The translations under genes and the position numbers were made by a program. From NCBI GenBank assembly GCA_023415595.1, contig JAEZJW010000137.1:1-42049 (forward strand): DNA of 42,049 nt. Direction: 5' to 3'. This DNA comes from Bacillota bacterium (lineage in GTDB: Bacteria > Bacillota > Clostridia > Lachnospirales > Lachnospiraceae). The notes under the pieces are model-generated. The model was not told the origin of the DNA. It worked only from the letters and a program-made list of their open reading frames with translations, and did no database searches. Position 1 is the first letter of the stretch; the number at the start of each line of letters is the position of its first letter. Positions 16,724-24,928 of the stretch are shown one piece after another.

Positions 16724-17665
16724 ATGAATTATCTGATTTTTAGTCTAAATATGGTATCGCCAATATTTATTATTGTTTTACTAGGATTTATCATGAGAAG
16801 GAAAAAGCTGATAAACGAAGCTTTCTCCAAATCCGCCTCATCCATAATATATTATTACGCCTTGCCCGTAAAATTGTTTCAGGATGTTTCTGAAAGTGAT
16901 TTTTACTCCCTGCTAAATGTTAAGTTTATACTATATATAATTGGTATCACAGTAGTATCATTTTCCGTCATATGGTTTGCAATATCAATATTTTCTAAGG
17001 ATAGAAGTAAAATTGCTGCTTTTGTTCATGCATCCTATCGAGGAAATTATGTATATATTGGTCTTCCTATTACACAAGTTATTCTTGACAAGGAAATCAT
17101 ACCCAGTGCAATTCTGATTATAGCGTTTGTTCTTCCACTTTATAATATTCTCGCCGTTATTCTGTTTTCTTATTATAACCAGCAGAAGAGAGACCTGAAA
17201 GGCTTAATGCTGAAAATTCTTAGGGACCCAATGGTGCTTGGAGTGGCAATAGCGCTTCCTTTTTCCTTATTAAAAATAGAATTGCCATTTGCGTTAACGA
17301 AAGCTATGAATTATATTGGTTCGCTTGCAACCCCAATGGCCCTTCTACTAATTGGTTCCGGAATCAAATTTGATTCTTTTCTTAAGAATATCAGATATAT
17401 ACTAAATGCATCCATCTTCAAAGTAATCATACAGCCTCTACTGTTTGTACCGCCGGCTATTTTCTTGGGATTTAGCTCAGAGGAGATAGCGACTATATAT
17501 GTGTTGATGGCAACACCTACCGCAATGAATGCATATATTGTGACGAAGAAGTTTGGGGGTGATGAGGTACTTGTAGGAGGGATAATTTTGGCAACAATTA
17601 TATCATCAGCTATCATTTTACCAATCGGAGCAATTATACTTAAAGTGCTCCATGTGATAAGCTGA
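16724..17665 (+). CDS. AEC family transporter (auxin-efflux-carrier-like)
   Basis: This 313-residue integral membrane protein has about ten TM helices. It begins LNMVSPIFIIVLLGFIMRR, as AEC proteins do, with an N-terminal five-helix half carrying NYVYIGLPITQVIL and a C-terminal half carrying PTAMNAYIVTKKFGGDE. Bacterial AEC carriers move malate, malonate or other organic acids. Its place just after the acid-sugar operon is consistent with organic-acid transport, but it is separated by a hairpin and may be independent. Confidence 0.85.
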   Translation: MNYLIFSLNMVSPIFIIVLLGFIMRRKKLINEAFSKSASSIIYYYALPVKLFQDVSESDFYSLLNVKFILYIIGITVVSFSVIWFAISIFSKDRSKIAAFVHASYRGNYVYIGLPITQVILDKEIIPSAILIIAFVLPLYNILAVILFSYYNQQKRDLKGLMLKILRDPMVLGVAIALPFSLLKIELPFALTKAMNYIGSLATPMALLLIGSGIKFDSFLKNIRYILNASIFKVIIQPLLFVPPAIFLGFSSEEIATIYVLMATPTAMNAYIVTKKFGGDEVLVGGIILATIISSAIILPIGAIILKVLHVIS

Positions 17666-17676
17666 CATTTTTCAGA

Positions 17677-17702
17677 CCAAGATTTAATAAATCAACTTGG
17701 TA
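17677..17702. terminator. Weak hairpin between convergent genes
   Basis: ACCAAG at 17677-17682 and CTTGGT at 17697-17702 form a short stem with an AT-rich loop between the convergent AEC and acetyltransferase genes. It lacks a T run. Confidence 0.3.
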
Positions 17703-17714
17703 AGGCGATGATGC

Positions 17715-18692
17715 CTAAACTTCTTTCTTATAGTCTTTATCATAGGATTCCTTCTCCCACGATATAAAAACTTCCAGTTCCCAGTGGTACTGTGGAATAG
17801 ATGCTTTCTTCTCATAACCGATTTTCTGATAGAAGGGCTGATCTCCGCCTAACATGCCCCCACAATCAGGGTACATGGCCTGTACCCGATTAGCGGCCTC
17901 GTGCAAAATCGCTGTTGCAATTCCTTTTCTTCTTTCCCACCAAACGACGCCAAGAGGTTCCAATTCACAATAGGGCATACGTTCATCATACCAGATGATA
18001 GCGAAGGCTACAGGTCTCTTATATTCATCAAGAACACATAGGTCCAGATTTTTTCTGTAATGCTTCATTTTGCGTAAATCATGAAAAGCCTGTTCTCCGT
18101 GTTCACAGGCATGTTGATCTCCGCCATAGCTAAAGGATAGCCGATGAGTATTGGAAAGATAAAAGTCAGGAACCGTATTCCCGTCCGCAAAGGTATAGCC
18201 GTCAGGGAGCTTTACCTCAAAGGGCTTCTTAGTAAAAGGCAGAATATTTCTATCCTCGCCCCATCCTGTTTCAGAGAAGCCAGATTGCAGAGCCATTTCC
18301 TTTAATACAGTATTCCAATCAGGTATGTATAGGTTCAGAGACTTAGTCCGTCTGTCGTCCTTCACAGCTGCAACATGGGTCTTCGCATACTTTATCATTT
18401 CTCTGAGAAGTTCTTTGTCTTCGCCACGTTCCTTCGAGTCAAATAAGAAAAATGCTTCACCGCTATAATTACCTTCATTGATGACACAGGCTGCTACCTT
18501 GCCGTTTTCCCTATAGACACCAACCGTATGATAGAATGCATGATAATGTCCGGTAAATGCCGGATGCAGTCCCAATGAAAACTCATGCCTGCTCAGGTTC
18601 CAGACGGGGTATTCCCACTGATAAGAGGACAGTACCAGTTGTTCTATTTCATCAAAATCCTCATCTTTATAGTAACTAAATTCATATCGCAT
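17715..18692 (-). CDS. GNAT family N-acetyltransferase
   Basis: This protein is about 325 residues long. The N-terminal half contains a first, degenerate GNAT-like domain (FSYYKDEDFDEIEQLVLSSY). The C-terminal active domain carries LEPLGVVWWERRKGIATAIL and the closing FYQKIGYEKK. I place the start at ATG 18692 (MRYEFSYY), with AGAGG 9 nt upstream; ATGs at 18698 and 18740 are in frame but less well supported. The substrate is unknown. It is followed in the same direction by the convergent end of the AEC gene and is 55 bp from the next acetyltransferase. Confidence 0.8.
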   Translation of the reverse strand: MRYEFSYYKDEDFDEIEQLVLSSYQWEYPVWNLSRHEFSLGLHPAFTGHYHAFYHTVGVYRENGKVAACVINEGNYSGEAFFLFDSKERGEDKELLREMIKYAKTHVAAVKDDRRTKSLNLYIPDWNTVLKEMALQSGFSETGWGEDRNILPFTKKPFEVKLPDGYTFADGNTVPDFYLSNTHRLSFSYGGDQHACEHGEQAFHDLRKMKHYRKNLDLCVLDEYKRPVAFAIIWYDERMPYCELEPLGVVWWERRKGIATAILHEAANRVQAMYPDCGGMLGGDQPFYQKIGYEKKASIPQYHWELEVFISWEKESYDKDYKKEV

Positions 18693-18795
18693 AAGCATCT
18701 TCCTCTCTTTGGCATCTTCGTTATACACTAATCTCACCAATTATAACATTAATCTACGGGATTGCCAGCAAGTACCAATTTGATTGAGTAATACT

Positions 18796-19860
18796 CTAAC
18801 TAGGAATGTTCTCGTTAAGGAAGTTTGTCCAAGCCATGCATCTGAAATTGGAACACAGATCGTAACCTTGAAGATATGTAATATAATTATTGATACCTGG
18901 ATAATCCAAATCCATACTTTTCTGCTTCATAAAGGTCATATGATGAATGGTTTTCTCCACATGATTGGACTTTATATAGCAATATAGGACATCCCAGATC
19001 AAATAATCTTGTGTTTGGGAGGCGTTTTCTAAGTATTCAGCCCATTCATACCATTCAGGCTCAGATAAATCCTTAACATTCTCTATTGGAGGATATGTTG
19101 AAAAGGAATAATAGCTATTGCAATAGGTAAAGCCTAATTTTTCGGCAATAGTGTAAGACCCTTTGTTGGTATCTACGCACAGCCAATCTATACTTTCGTA
19201 ACCTTTCGCAAAGCATTCTTTCGCAGTGGCAGAGACTACGATTAATCCAAAGCCATTCTTACGATACCTCTCATCAGTATGTATTCCAATTGCAATTTTC
19301 TTATCATAACAGCAATCGCTCAAGGACCAGCTTACGATAACCTTATCATCATGTATGAAATAACCTGCACCATACTTTTGAAATCGTTCCTCATCTCCCC
19401 AATTCCCGGCCCATTCAAGTAATTTCTCCGAGTTCTCATAGCTGTGCGTCCGTAACAAATCAAGATCAACCTTCTCTAAAATAAAACCATCCTTTAAAGG
19501 TACTTTACATTCCTGAAAATCATCAAAGGATAAAGTATAGTGTCTTCTTTTATATTTTCTGACAAAGGGATTGCTATGAATCGTTGGTATGATATCGATC
19601 CACTCCTCTGAATCAGGAGTTAGCTGATCCCAAACATCTAATTCTTCAGAAACTTCCGAATTAAATACGGCATCCTTCGTATTACCTGCGACTAGATTGC
19701 ATTCAGAGGTTTTTATCAAGGCTGCGGTCGGATGGTCCATGTTGTTTACATAGATTTCACCTGGCATAATCCCGTTTATAACAGAAAGTACTGATAATTC
19801 ATTTTGTGATTTGATGATAGGCGCTATTTTATTAAAATCGCTTTCAATAAGTTTGAACAT
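18796..19860 (-). CDS. GNAT family N-acetyltransferase with C-terminal extension
   Basis: This 354-residue protein is of the same class as that at 5728-6546. Its acetyl-CoA motif is TDERYRKNGFGLIVVSATA, followed by VDTNKGSYTIAEKLGF. Unlike that protein it carries about 90 further residues after the GNAT core, with aromatic and charged segments (EPEWYEWAEYLENA) of unknown role. GGAGGAATT precedes the ATG. Two genes of this class and a third GNAT lie within 14 kb, but I see no shared substrate clue. Confidence 0.8.
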   Translation of the reverse strand: MFKLIESDFNKIAPIIKSQNELSVLSVINGIMPGEIYVNNMDHPTAALIKTSECNLVAGNTKDAVFNSEVSEELDVWDQLTPDSEEWIDIIPTIHSNPFVRKYKRRHYTLSFDDFQECKVPLKDGFILEKVDLDLLRTHSYENSEKLLEWAGNWGDEERFQKYGAGYFIHDDKVIVSWSLSDCCYDKKIAIGIHTDERYRKNGFGLIVVSATAKECFAKGYESIDWLCVDTNKGSYTIAEKLGFTYCNSYYSFSTYPPIENVKDLSEPEWYEWAEYLENASQTQDYLIWDVLYCYIKSNHVEKTIHHMTFMKQKSMDLDYPGINNYITYLQGYDLCSNFRCMAWTNFLNENIPS

Positions 19861-19966
19861 AATTCCTCCGCAAATTAAATACTAATCTATTTTTGAATGT
19901 ATAATAAGACAATACCATATTTAATAAAATTTACCAAAAATAATCTTTATTGATTTAACTTTAACT

Positions 19967-20776
19967 TTAGTTTTTAGAAACCGCCTCTTGTTTACAATTT
20001 GGATAGTCACTTGCTTTTATAATAAAAATCAACGAAATTACGCCTACTATTATATACATTCCATAAAATATATTGTCTAAGAAAACCTTAACAACCGTAT
20101 TACTCCAGGTTGCATAGATAATCAAATTTGCTATTATATCATAAATTGTATGTAAAATCATAGCTACTAACAAATTATGCGAGTACAGATAAATTGCAGT
20201 GAATGTCATTCCTATAATTCCTGTTGTAACAAATCGATAAACTGCATCCGACAATGAATTACAGTTTGTCAAATGTGCTGATCCAAATATGAGAAAGGAA
20301 ACAAGTGTATATATTAGCCTTGTTGACACTTTTTGTTTCTCATGAAAAAAATACCCCTCTAGCACAAATCCTCGAAAGGTGATTTCCTCAAAAAATCCAG
20401 TAGTAATCTCTTGACAAACCAATTGGCTAATTACTATCGGAAATGTAAGACCTATAATATCAGATGCTCCAGCGATAAAGTAAATAACTAAATATATAAT
20501 AAATAGAATGAGTCCGCTTCCAGCTAGAAGACCTTTTTCATATCCCTTAAAATTTAGCACTTCCTTCCAATCTCTTTTTTGAAAATATTTCATAAAGAAT
20601 ATCAACTCAATTATTCCAAATAAAAGTCTTTGTAAACTATTTGCTAAATACCAGACTGTTCCACCAACCTTATTGCGATATATACTTGTTACCACGCAAA
20701 ACGCTATATAAAATAAAATTGCTAACCAAATACCAATATATTTCTTATCGAATATTACGTTGATTTTATTTTTCAA
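19967..20776 (-). CDS. CPBP family intramembrane metalloprotease (Abi/CAAX-protease type)
   Basis: This 269-residue protein has about seven TM helices. The diagnostic motif FFEEITFRGF (E130, E131, R135) is followed by SAHLT (H168) and VAMILHTIYD, giving the EExxxR...H...H set that coordinates the catalytic zinc. CPBP proteases are linked to bacteriocin maturation or self-immunity in Gram-positives, but no bacteriocin gene is visible here. The gene stands alone, is AT-rich compared with its neighbours, and has GGAGGAG upstream of the ATG. Confidence 0.87.
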   Translation of the reverse strand: MKNKINVIFDKKYIGIWLAILFYIAFCVVTSIYRNKVGGTVWYLANSLQRLLFGIIELIFFMKYFQKRDWKEVLNFKGYEKGLLAGSGLILFIIYLVIYFIAGASDIIGLTFPIVISQLVCQEITTGFFEEITFRGFVLEGYFFHEKQKVSTRLIYTLVSFLIFGSAHLTNCNSLSDAVYRFVTTGIIGMTFTAIYLYSHNLLVAMILHTIYDIIANLIIYATWSNTVVKVFLDNIFYGMYIIVGVISLIFIIKASDYPNCKQEAVSKN

Positions 20777-20943
20777 ACTATTCTCCTCCCTTTACCATCT
20801 CCATAGTTTTCGGCATTATAATGATTCATTTTACTTCGCAATTTAAACCTACAACGAATTCAATCAAGCTGTAACTTACCAGTATTATACATTTACAAAT
20901 AGAGGAAGTCAATCGCATTATGAAAGTGTAATACTACACATAT

Positions 20944-21180
20944 TCACACATGATGATGTTTACTCATTATTAATAGAACGTCGGCGTGTGGGCATCCGTT
21001 CTCTTTCTTTCGAATGCTCGGCCTGTGAGAGTACAAACCTGATCTAGTGCACGAGACGGCGCACGAGGTCCGGTGGACCTCGGTTCTGCGCGGACCGAAG
21101 CGGAGCGTCTCCTCGCAATGTCTTTGCTTCGCAAAGCCATAAGGAGAATGCTTGCGCATTCTCCCGAAGTCTTAGTTTGT
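20944..21180. repeat. GC-rich hairpin-forming intergenic repeat
   Basis: The 481-bp gap from 20777 to 21257 is ordinary AT-rich DNA up to about 20970 and then abruptly GC-rich. It contains tandem hairpins: CGAGGTCC/GGACCTCG (21064-21071 with 21075-21082), CTTTGC/GCAAAG (21122-21136) and GGAGAATGC/GCATTCTCC (21043+100 region, 21143-21164). A 71-codon reading frame through it on the minus strand has no family features and is probably an artefact of composition. I take it for an interspersed repeat or structured RNA. Confidence 0.5.
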
Positions 21181-21200
21181 ACGAGATCGAAACCTACCTA

Positions 21201-21256
21201 GACAATATCAAAAACAAAATGGGTATCAGTTTCACTGATACCCATTTTGTTTTTGA
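21201..21256 (-). terminator. Strong terminator of tRNA-Gly
   Basis: A perfect 23-bp stem joins 21208-21230 and 21234-21256 with a three-base loop. The sequence is T-rich on both flanks, so it can act in both directions. It begins 2 bp after the tRNA-Gly discriminator base on the minus strand. Confidence 0.85.
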
Positions 21257-21257
21257 C

Positions 21258-21329
21258 AGCGCGAGACGGGATTCGAACCCGCGACCCTCGCCTTGGCAAG
21301 GCGATACTCCACCACTGAGCCACTCGCGC
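21258..21329 (-). tRNA. tRNA-Gly(GCC)
   Basis: The reverse complement gives acceptor GCGCGAG/CTCGCGC (seven perfect pairs), anticodon stem TCGCC/GGCGA with loop TTGCCAA (anticodon GCC), and T arm GCGGG-TTCGAAT-CCCGT. CCA is not encoded. It is a single gene with its own terminator. Confidence 0.95.
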
Positions 21330-21440
21330 ATATGAAGTTGTTTTTCCGAGTACAAGAGATATCATAGCTTATGAGAGGGTCCTTTGTCAAGCCTTAATTG
21401 AGGGATCTTTATTGGAATTTTTAAGTATTTTATAGCTTCC

Positions 21441-21511
21441 GGGCATCTGATCCCACTGATTGGGCATCTGGCGGTATAGCTATTGATATAAAAGGAATTT
21501 ATTACTATAAT
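21441..21511 (+). promoter_or_regulatory. LytTR direct-repeat operator and promoter of the LytTR-DUF3021 operon
   Basis: Two copies of GGGCATCTG lie at 21441-21449 and 21462-21470, with a 12-bp spacer (21 bp start to start). This matches the paired direct repeats on one DNA face that LytTR proteins bind. Twelve bases further lies a near-consensus promoter: TTGATA (21483-21488), 17 bp, TATAAT (21506-21511). The layout fits autoregulation by the product of the next gene. Confidence 0.75.
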
Positions 21512-21554
21512 CTACCTGTAAGCTTACAAAACATCCTTTGGAGGTGAAAATAGT

Positions 21555-21992
21555 TTGAAAATAACTGTTAATCAGAGTCTGGATTATAGAGAAACGGAAA
21601 TCATCATAAATTGTTCCCTAATGGACGACAGACTGAAGAAGCTGATTGATCATATCAGACAATACTCCTTCTCCTTAATGGGTATTGCTGACGGTGAGAG
21701 ATACAGTATCCCGCTGGAGAATATTCTCTATATCGAGTCCGTGGACGGAAGGACATTTCTATACTGTCAGGACAGGGTCTGTGAATACAAGGAGAGTTTG
21801 ACTTCCCTGGACCAGATGCTTCTCCATACTTCCTTCGTACGAATCAGTAAGAGCTGTATCATGAACCTGAACGCACTGAAATGTGTAAAATCATCCTTAA
21901 ATCACAGAATGGAAGCCACCCTGACAACCGGAGAGAAATTAGTTGTTTCACGGAACTATATTGAAAGTTTAAAGAAAAAATTAGAAGCTTAG
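21555..21992 (+). CDS. LytTR-domain transcriptional regulator
   Basis: This 145-residue DNA-binding protein has no receiver domain. After about 40 residues it enters a LytTR domain: GERYSIPLENILYIESVDGRT, later FVRISKSCIMNLNALKCV and VVSRNYIESLKKKL. Stand-alone LytTR proteins with a DUF3021 partner form membrane-inhibited regulatory pairs, in which the partner holds the regulator inactive. The start is TTG 21555, fixed by GGAGGTG at 21540-21546. The stop is 11 bp from the next gene. Confidence 0.88.
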   Translation: MKITVNQSLDYRETEIIINCSLMDDRLKKLIDHIRQYSFSLMGIADGERYSIPLENILYIESVDGRTFLYCQDRVCEYKESLTSLDQMLLHTSFVRISKSCIMNLNALKCVKSSLNHRMEATLTTGEKLVVSRNYIESLKKKLEA

Positions 21993-22003
21993 GAGGTTAT
22001 GAT

Positions 22004-22423
22004 ATGAATTCAATCAGAAAATATTATTTTCCGAATTTATGCATCTCATTTACACTGGTGAACGTAATTTTTGCAGCTCTGAATGCAATCGGTGGAAATG
22101 AGTCTGATGATACGCAGCTCTTCATTTTACAGTTAGCCGGTTTTTTAGGTGCCATCTTTGTAATCGATTATTTCCTCGAGAAGATCGAATTCAAGAGTTG
22201 GATTATTCAGATATTAGCAGAATTTATATTGAATTATACGGTTTTTATTGTTACAGCATATCGACTTAAATGGTTTGGCTTCAGAGCATGGAATATTGTA
22301 GTCTGTACAGCAGTATTTATATTGGTATTTGCTCTGTTATGGTTAAGGACCTATAAAATGATAAAACAGGATGAAGCTTGGATAAACAGGATGCTATCAC
22401 AGAGACAAACAGAGAATAACTAA
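22004..22423 (+). CDS. DUF3021 membrane protein, partner of the LytTR regulator
   Basis: This 139-residue protein has four TM helices (about 10-29, 40-58, 70-87, 97-115) and a basic/polar C-terminal tail ending MLSQRQTENN, a typical DUF3021 layout. Family members are encoded directly after LytTR regulators and are thought to inhibit or tune them at the membrane. The short spacing and a shared terminator show a two-gene operon. The stimulus is not deducible. Confidence 0.85.
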   Translation: MNSIRKYYFPNLCISFTLVNVIFAALNAIGGNESDDTQLFILQLAGFLGAIFVIDYFLEKIEFKSWIIQILAEFILNYTVFIVTAYRLKWFGFRAWNIVVCTAVFILVFALLWLRTYKMIKQDEAWINRMLSQRQTENN

Positions 22424-22471
22424 ATATGTGAAATCGATTAGAGGATTCATTTATCAGAAAATAATATGTGC

Positions 22472-22503
22472 AAAGGGTGGGAGAGTAGCTCCCACCCTTT
22501 CGG
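22472..22503 (+). terminator. Terminator of the LytTR-DUF3021 operon
   Basis: AAAGGGTGGGAG (22472-22483) pairs perfectly with CTCCCACCCTTT (22489-22500) around a five-base loop and ends in TTTC. The mirrored A run means it may also serve the convergent VOC gene. Confidence 0.85.
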
Positions 22504-22555
22504 ATTATGTAAGATCAGGAATGATATCAGCTTAGTATATTAATACGGAGCCGTA

Positions 22556-22903
22556 TCACTCCGGAAAGCTCCTAAAATAAACATGGTTTCCGTCAGGATC
22601 ACACAAATGCATGTTCTTAGCACCCCAGGGCTGGAGCTTTGGCGGATCGATGACCGGTATCCCGAGCTTCGTGAGCCGCTCATACTCCTCGTCCACATCC
22701 TTCACCGTAAAAGCCAGACTGATATTCTCATTCCGACCATTCTTATGTTTGCCATCATTATAAACAGTCAGGGTAGTCCCATCCGAAATGATAAATTGAT
22801 GGACCGCATCCTGATTTTCACCGGTAATATTTAATATCGTGCGGTAGAAATCAGCTAATCTTATTACATTATTCGTTTCTAAACATACTTCACCTAGAAT
22901 CAT
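22556..22903 (-). CDS. VOC family protein (glyoxalase/dioxygenase fold)
   Basis: This 115-residue single VOC module has an N-terminal LETNNVIRLADFYRTIL strand-helix and a C-terminal WGAKNMHLCDPDGNHVYF, which supplies the usual acidic metal ligand. Such one-domain proteins work as dimers and include thiol-transferase resistance proteins and lyases, so the substrate cannot be assigned. GAAAGGATAAATT precedes the ATG. The gene is monocistronic. Confidence 0.82.
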   Translation of the reverse strand: MILGEVCLETNNVIRLADFYRTILNITGENQDAVHQFIISDGTTLTVYNDGKHKNGRNENISLAFTVKDVDEEYERLTKLGIPVIDPPKLQPWGAKNMHLCDPDGNHVYFRSFPE

Positions 22904-23115
22904 AATTTATCCTTTCTGCGAATTACACTATTATGTGAATGGATATGAACTGTTCATTCACCTATTTGAATCTTTTAGTTATAGGATTGAAGCTTAGATT
23001 ATCTATCATGATTGTACCACAGCAGCTCTTCTAAATCTACCAAGAGTTACCATAACCATTCCTTTCATTTATTATTGTTTATCATCCAATCCCAAATTAA
23101 TTTACATTAATTCCC

Positions 23116-23144
23116 TTGACATATAGATATATGTGTATTACAAT
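23116..23144 (+). promoter_or_regulatory. Consensus promoter with an embedded palindrome for the alpha/beta hydrolase
   Basis: TTGACA (23116-23121), 17 bp and TACAAT (23139-23144) form a near-perfect sigma-A promoter. Inside it lies a perfect inverted repeat ACATATA-GA-TATATGT (23119-23134), placed where a repressor would block polymerase. No regulator gene lies next to it. The rest of the 281-bp gap shows nothing else clear. Confidence 0.65.
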
Positions 23145-23184
23145 AGTAGTACACTGATTAACCAATATACTATGGGGAGAATAT

Positions 23185-24171
23185 ATGGGAAAGCGCATTC
23201 GCAGGATTTTATTAATCATCTTAGGAGCATCGGTTGTTATTATCGCAATCGCCGGCTCCATCAACCAGGCAATTAAAAGGAAAACCTACGGGAGGAATTA
23301 TACAGAGGGAAAGCTGTATGAGCTCGAGAAGAATCAGATTTATGCAGAAGTGGGAGGGAATCCGGAAGGGGTACCGATCGTATTTGTAGCCGGACTAGGG
23401 GACGGAGCTTATTCCTGGTGTACCTATACACCCTTACTGCAAAATGAATTTCAGACAATTACCTTCGACAAAGGCGGTACAGGACGGAGCGGTGCTCCTT
23501 CCTTTACGGATCGTGTGGATGGGGAGGCTTATGAGCTGAAGGCATTACTTAAGGCTACCGAAGTGGAAGGCCCTTATATTCTGGCAGGTCATTCCCTTGG
23601 CGGTGCGACCGTTCGCAGATTCACCCAGCTGTTTCCTGAGATGGTACGTGGGGTTATTTTAATCGATACGACCAATGAGGTTATGTTTGAGGGGTGGGAA
23701 GGTAAAGCAGCCCATAGGGTCGAGGGAGTTCTATACTACTTACTGAAGCTGACAAACTTTGTCGGCTTCCCAAGGTTGCTCCATGATATAGGCGCTCCAC
23801 TGCTTAAGAGGGAGATTGATGATCAAATCATAGCAGCCAGGGGTAGGGCTTACCTGGAGGAATATAATGAGTACTGCTTCAGAAGCAGCTATATTGCCTC
23901 GGTTTCGCGCCAATTCCGGTCCGCGGATAAGATCTTTAGGCTGATTACGAAGGAGCTGGTACCGCAGGAGATACCAGCATATATCATTTACGAAGTTCCG
24001 TCAGATGAATACAAGGAGGATACGGAAGCTGATGTAGCTAATTATATCGCAGCTATAAGGAAACAATATCCGGTGTCAGAAAGTACCATAGTCTATGATG
24101 CCGGCCATTATATCCATGTGACAAGGCCGGAGGTAATTACTGAGGGGATAGATTGGATCCTTAATCATTAA
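23185..24171 (+). CDS. Membrane-anchored alpha/beta hydrolase
   Basis: The 328-residue protein begins with a basic N-terminus and one TM helix (about 8-27), so the catalytic domain is probably outside the membrane. The fold shows the oxyanion segment FVAGLGDGAYSW, nucleophile S137 in AGHSLGGA, and a likely catalytic His in YDAGHYIHVTRPE. The usual DRGGYGRS after strand 4 reads DKGGTGRSG. Substrate is unknown; esterase or lipase-like activity is inferred. It has its own strong promoter and GGGGAG ahead of the ATG. Confidence 0.85.
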   Translation: MGKRIRRILLIILGASVVIIAIAGSINQAIKRKTYGRNYTEGKLYELEKNQIYAEVGGNPEGVPIVFVAGLGDGAYSWCTYTPLLQNEFQTITFDKGGTGRSGAPSFTDRVDGEAYELKALLKATEVEGPYILAGHSLGGATVRRFTQLFPEMVRGVILIDTTNEVMFEGWEGKAAHRVEGVLYYLLKLTNFVGFPRLLHDIGAPLLKREIDDQIIAARGRAYLEEYNEYCFRSSYIASVSRQFRSADKIFRLITKELVPQEIPAYIIYEVPSDEYKEDTEADVANYIAAIRKQYPVSESTIVYDAGHYIHVTRPEVITEGIDWILNH

Positions 24172-24176
24172 TTATA

Positions 24177-24905
24177 CTATTCATCGGGACACTCGTATTT
24201 TCTCGCCTCCATGATAACGGCTAGGTAATCCTTTATCATATCCCTGGTGACCTGCATCTGAGTCAGATACAGATCAGCCAGGGATTTCTTGAACTGGCGG
24301 ATCTGTTCACCCATTTCTCCCTCCTCATGGACAGGGGTGTACTGCACCAGGAACACCGTTCTTGCAACGTCGTACAGATGATGCCCATGGCAGATATTCA
24401 TGAAGTCGATAATACCGGTAGTTCCCTGATTCAGAAGGATGTTGCCGGGATGAAAATCGCCATGGCAGAGAGTATTCCCGTCGGGTAATCGATCCAATTT
24501 CCTCAGGGCCTCTTCTCTCGTTGAAGTGTCAGGGTTCATGGAAATAAAATACCTTAAAAAGTCCTTATAGTCGTCAACATTTACAACATGTATAGGAAGG
24601 ATGGACTTATGAAGCTCAGCCATATAGATGGCGCATTGCTCCAGATCCCCGGTTCTAAGTACCCAATCTAACAGGGATTCCCCTTCCAACAGGTCATATA
24701 CGATTCCTAACCTGCCGTCCAGGGATATCAATTCATGAGCCTTTGGTTTGGAGAAGGGCAGATTCCTGACTGCCATAGCGTTCCGAAACTCAATCTCGAT
24801 TGATTCTTTTGAGAAGTCCTGCCGGAAGAGTTTAAGAACCTTACCTTCTTCCCATTCGTATACAGTTGCTGTAAAACCGACTCCGATTACCTTATCCAGC
24901 TTCAT
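24177..24905 (-). CDS. APH/choline-kinase-like phosphotransferase
   Basis: This 242-residue cytoplasmic kinase-fold protein has a glycine-rich N-terminal loop (GVGFTATVYEWEEGKVLKLF), the catalytic loop CHGDFHPGNILL (D150) and the metal site GIIDF (D167). These are the marks of the aminoglycoside phosphotransferase superfamily. It is short, and nothing points to a drug substrate; small-molecule or fructosamine-type kinases share the fold. It is convergent with the hydrolase (5-bp gap) and 23 bp downstream of the EamA gene, probably in one operon with it. Confidence 0.83.
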   Translation of the reverse strand: MKLDKVIGVGFTATVYEWEEGKVLKLFRQDFSKESIEIEFRNAMAVRNLPFSKPKAHELISLDGRLGIVYDLLEGESLLDWVLRTGDLEQCAIYMAELHKSILPIHVVNVDDYKDFLRYFISMNPDTSTREEALRKLDRLPDGNTLCHGDFHPGNILLNQGTTGIIDFMNICHGHHLYDVARTVFLVQYTPVHEEGEMGEQIRQFKKSLADLYLTQMQVTRDMIKDYLAVIMEARKYECPDE

Positions 24906-24928
24906 AGCATTTATCCTTTCAGATTATT

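Noticed and set aside
20944..21159. 71-codon ORF on the minus strand
   Set aside because: It runs through the hairpin repeat, has no ribosome site or family features, and reflects composition.
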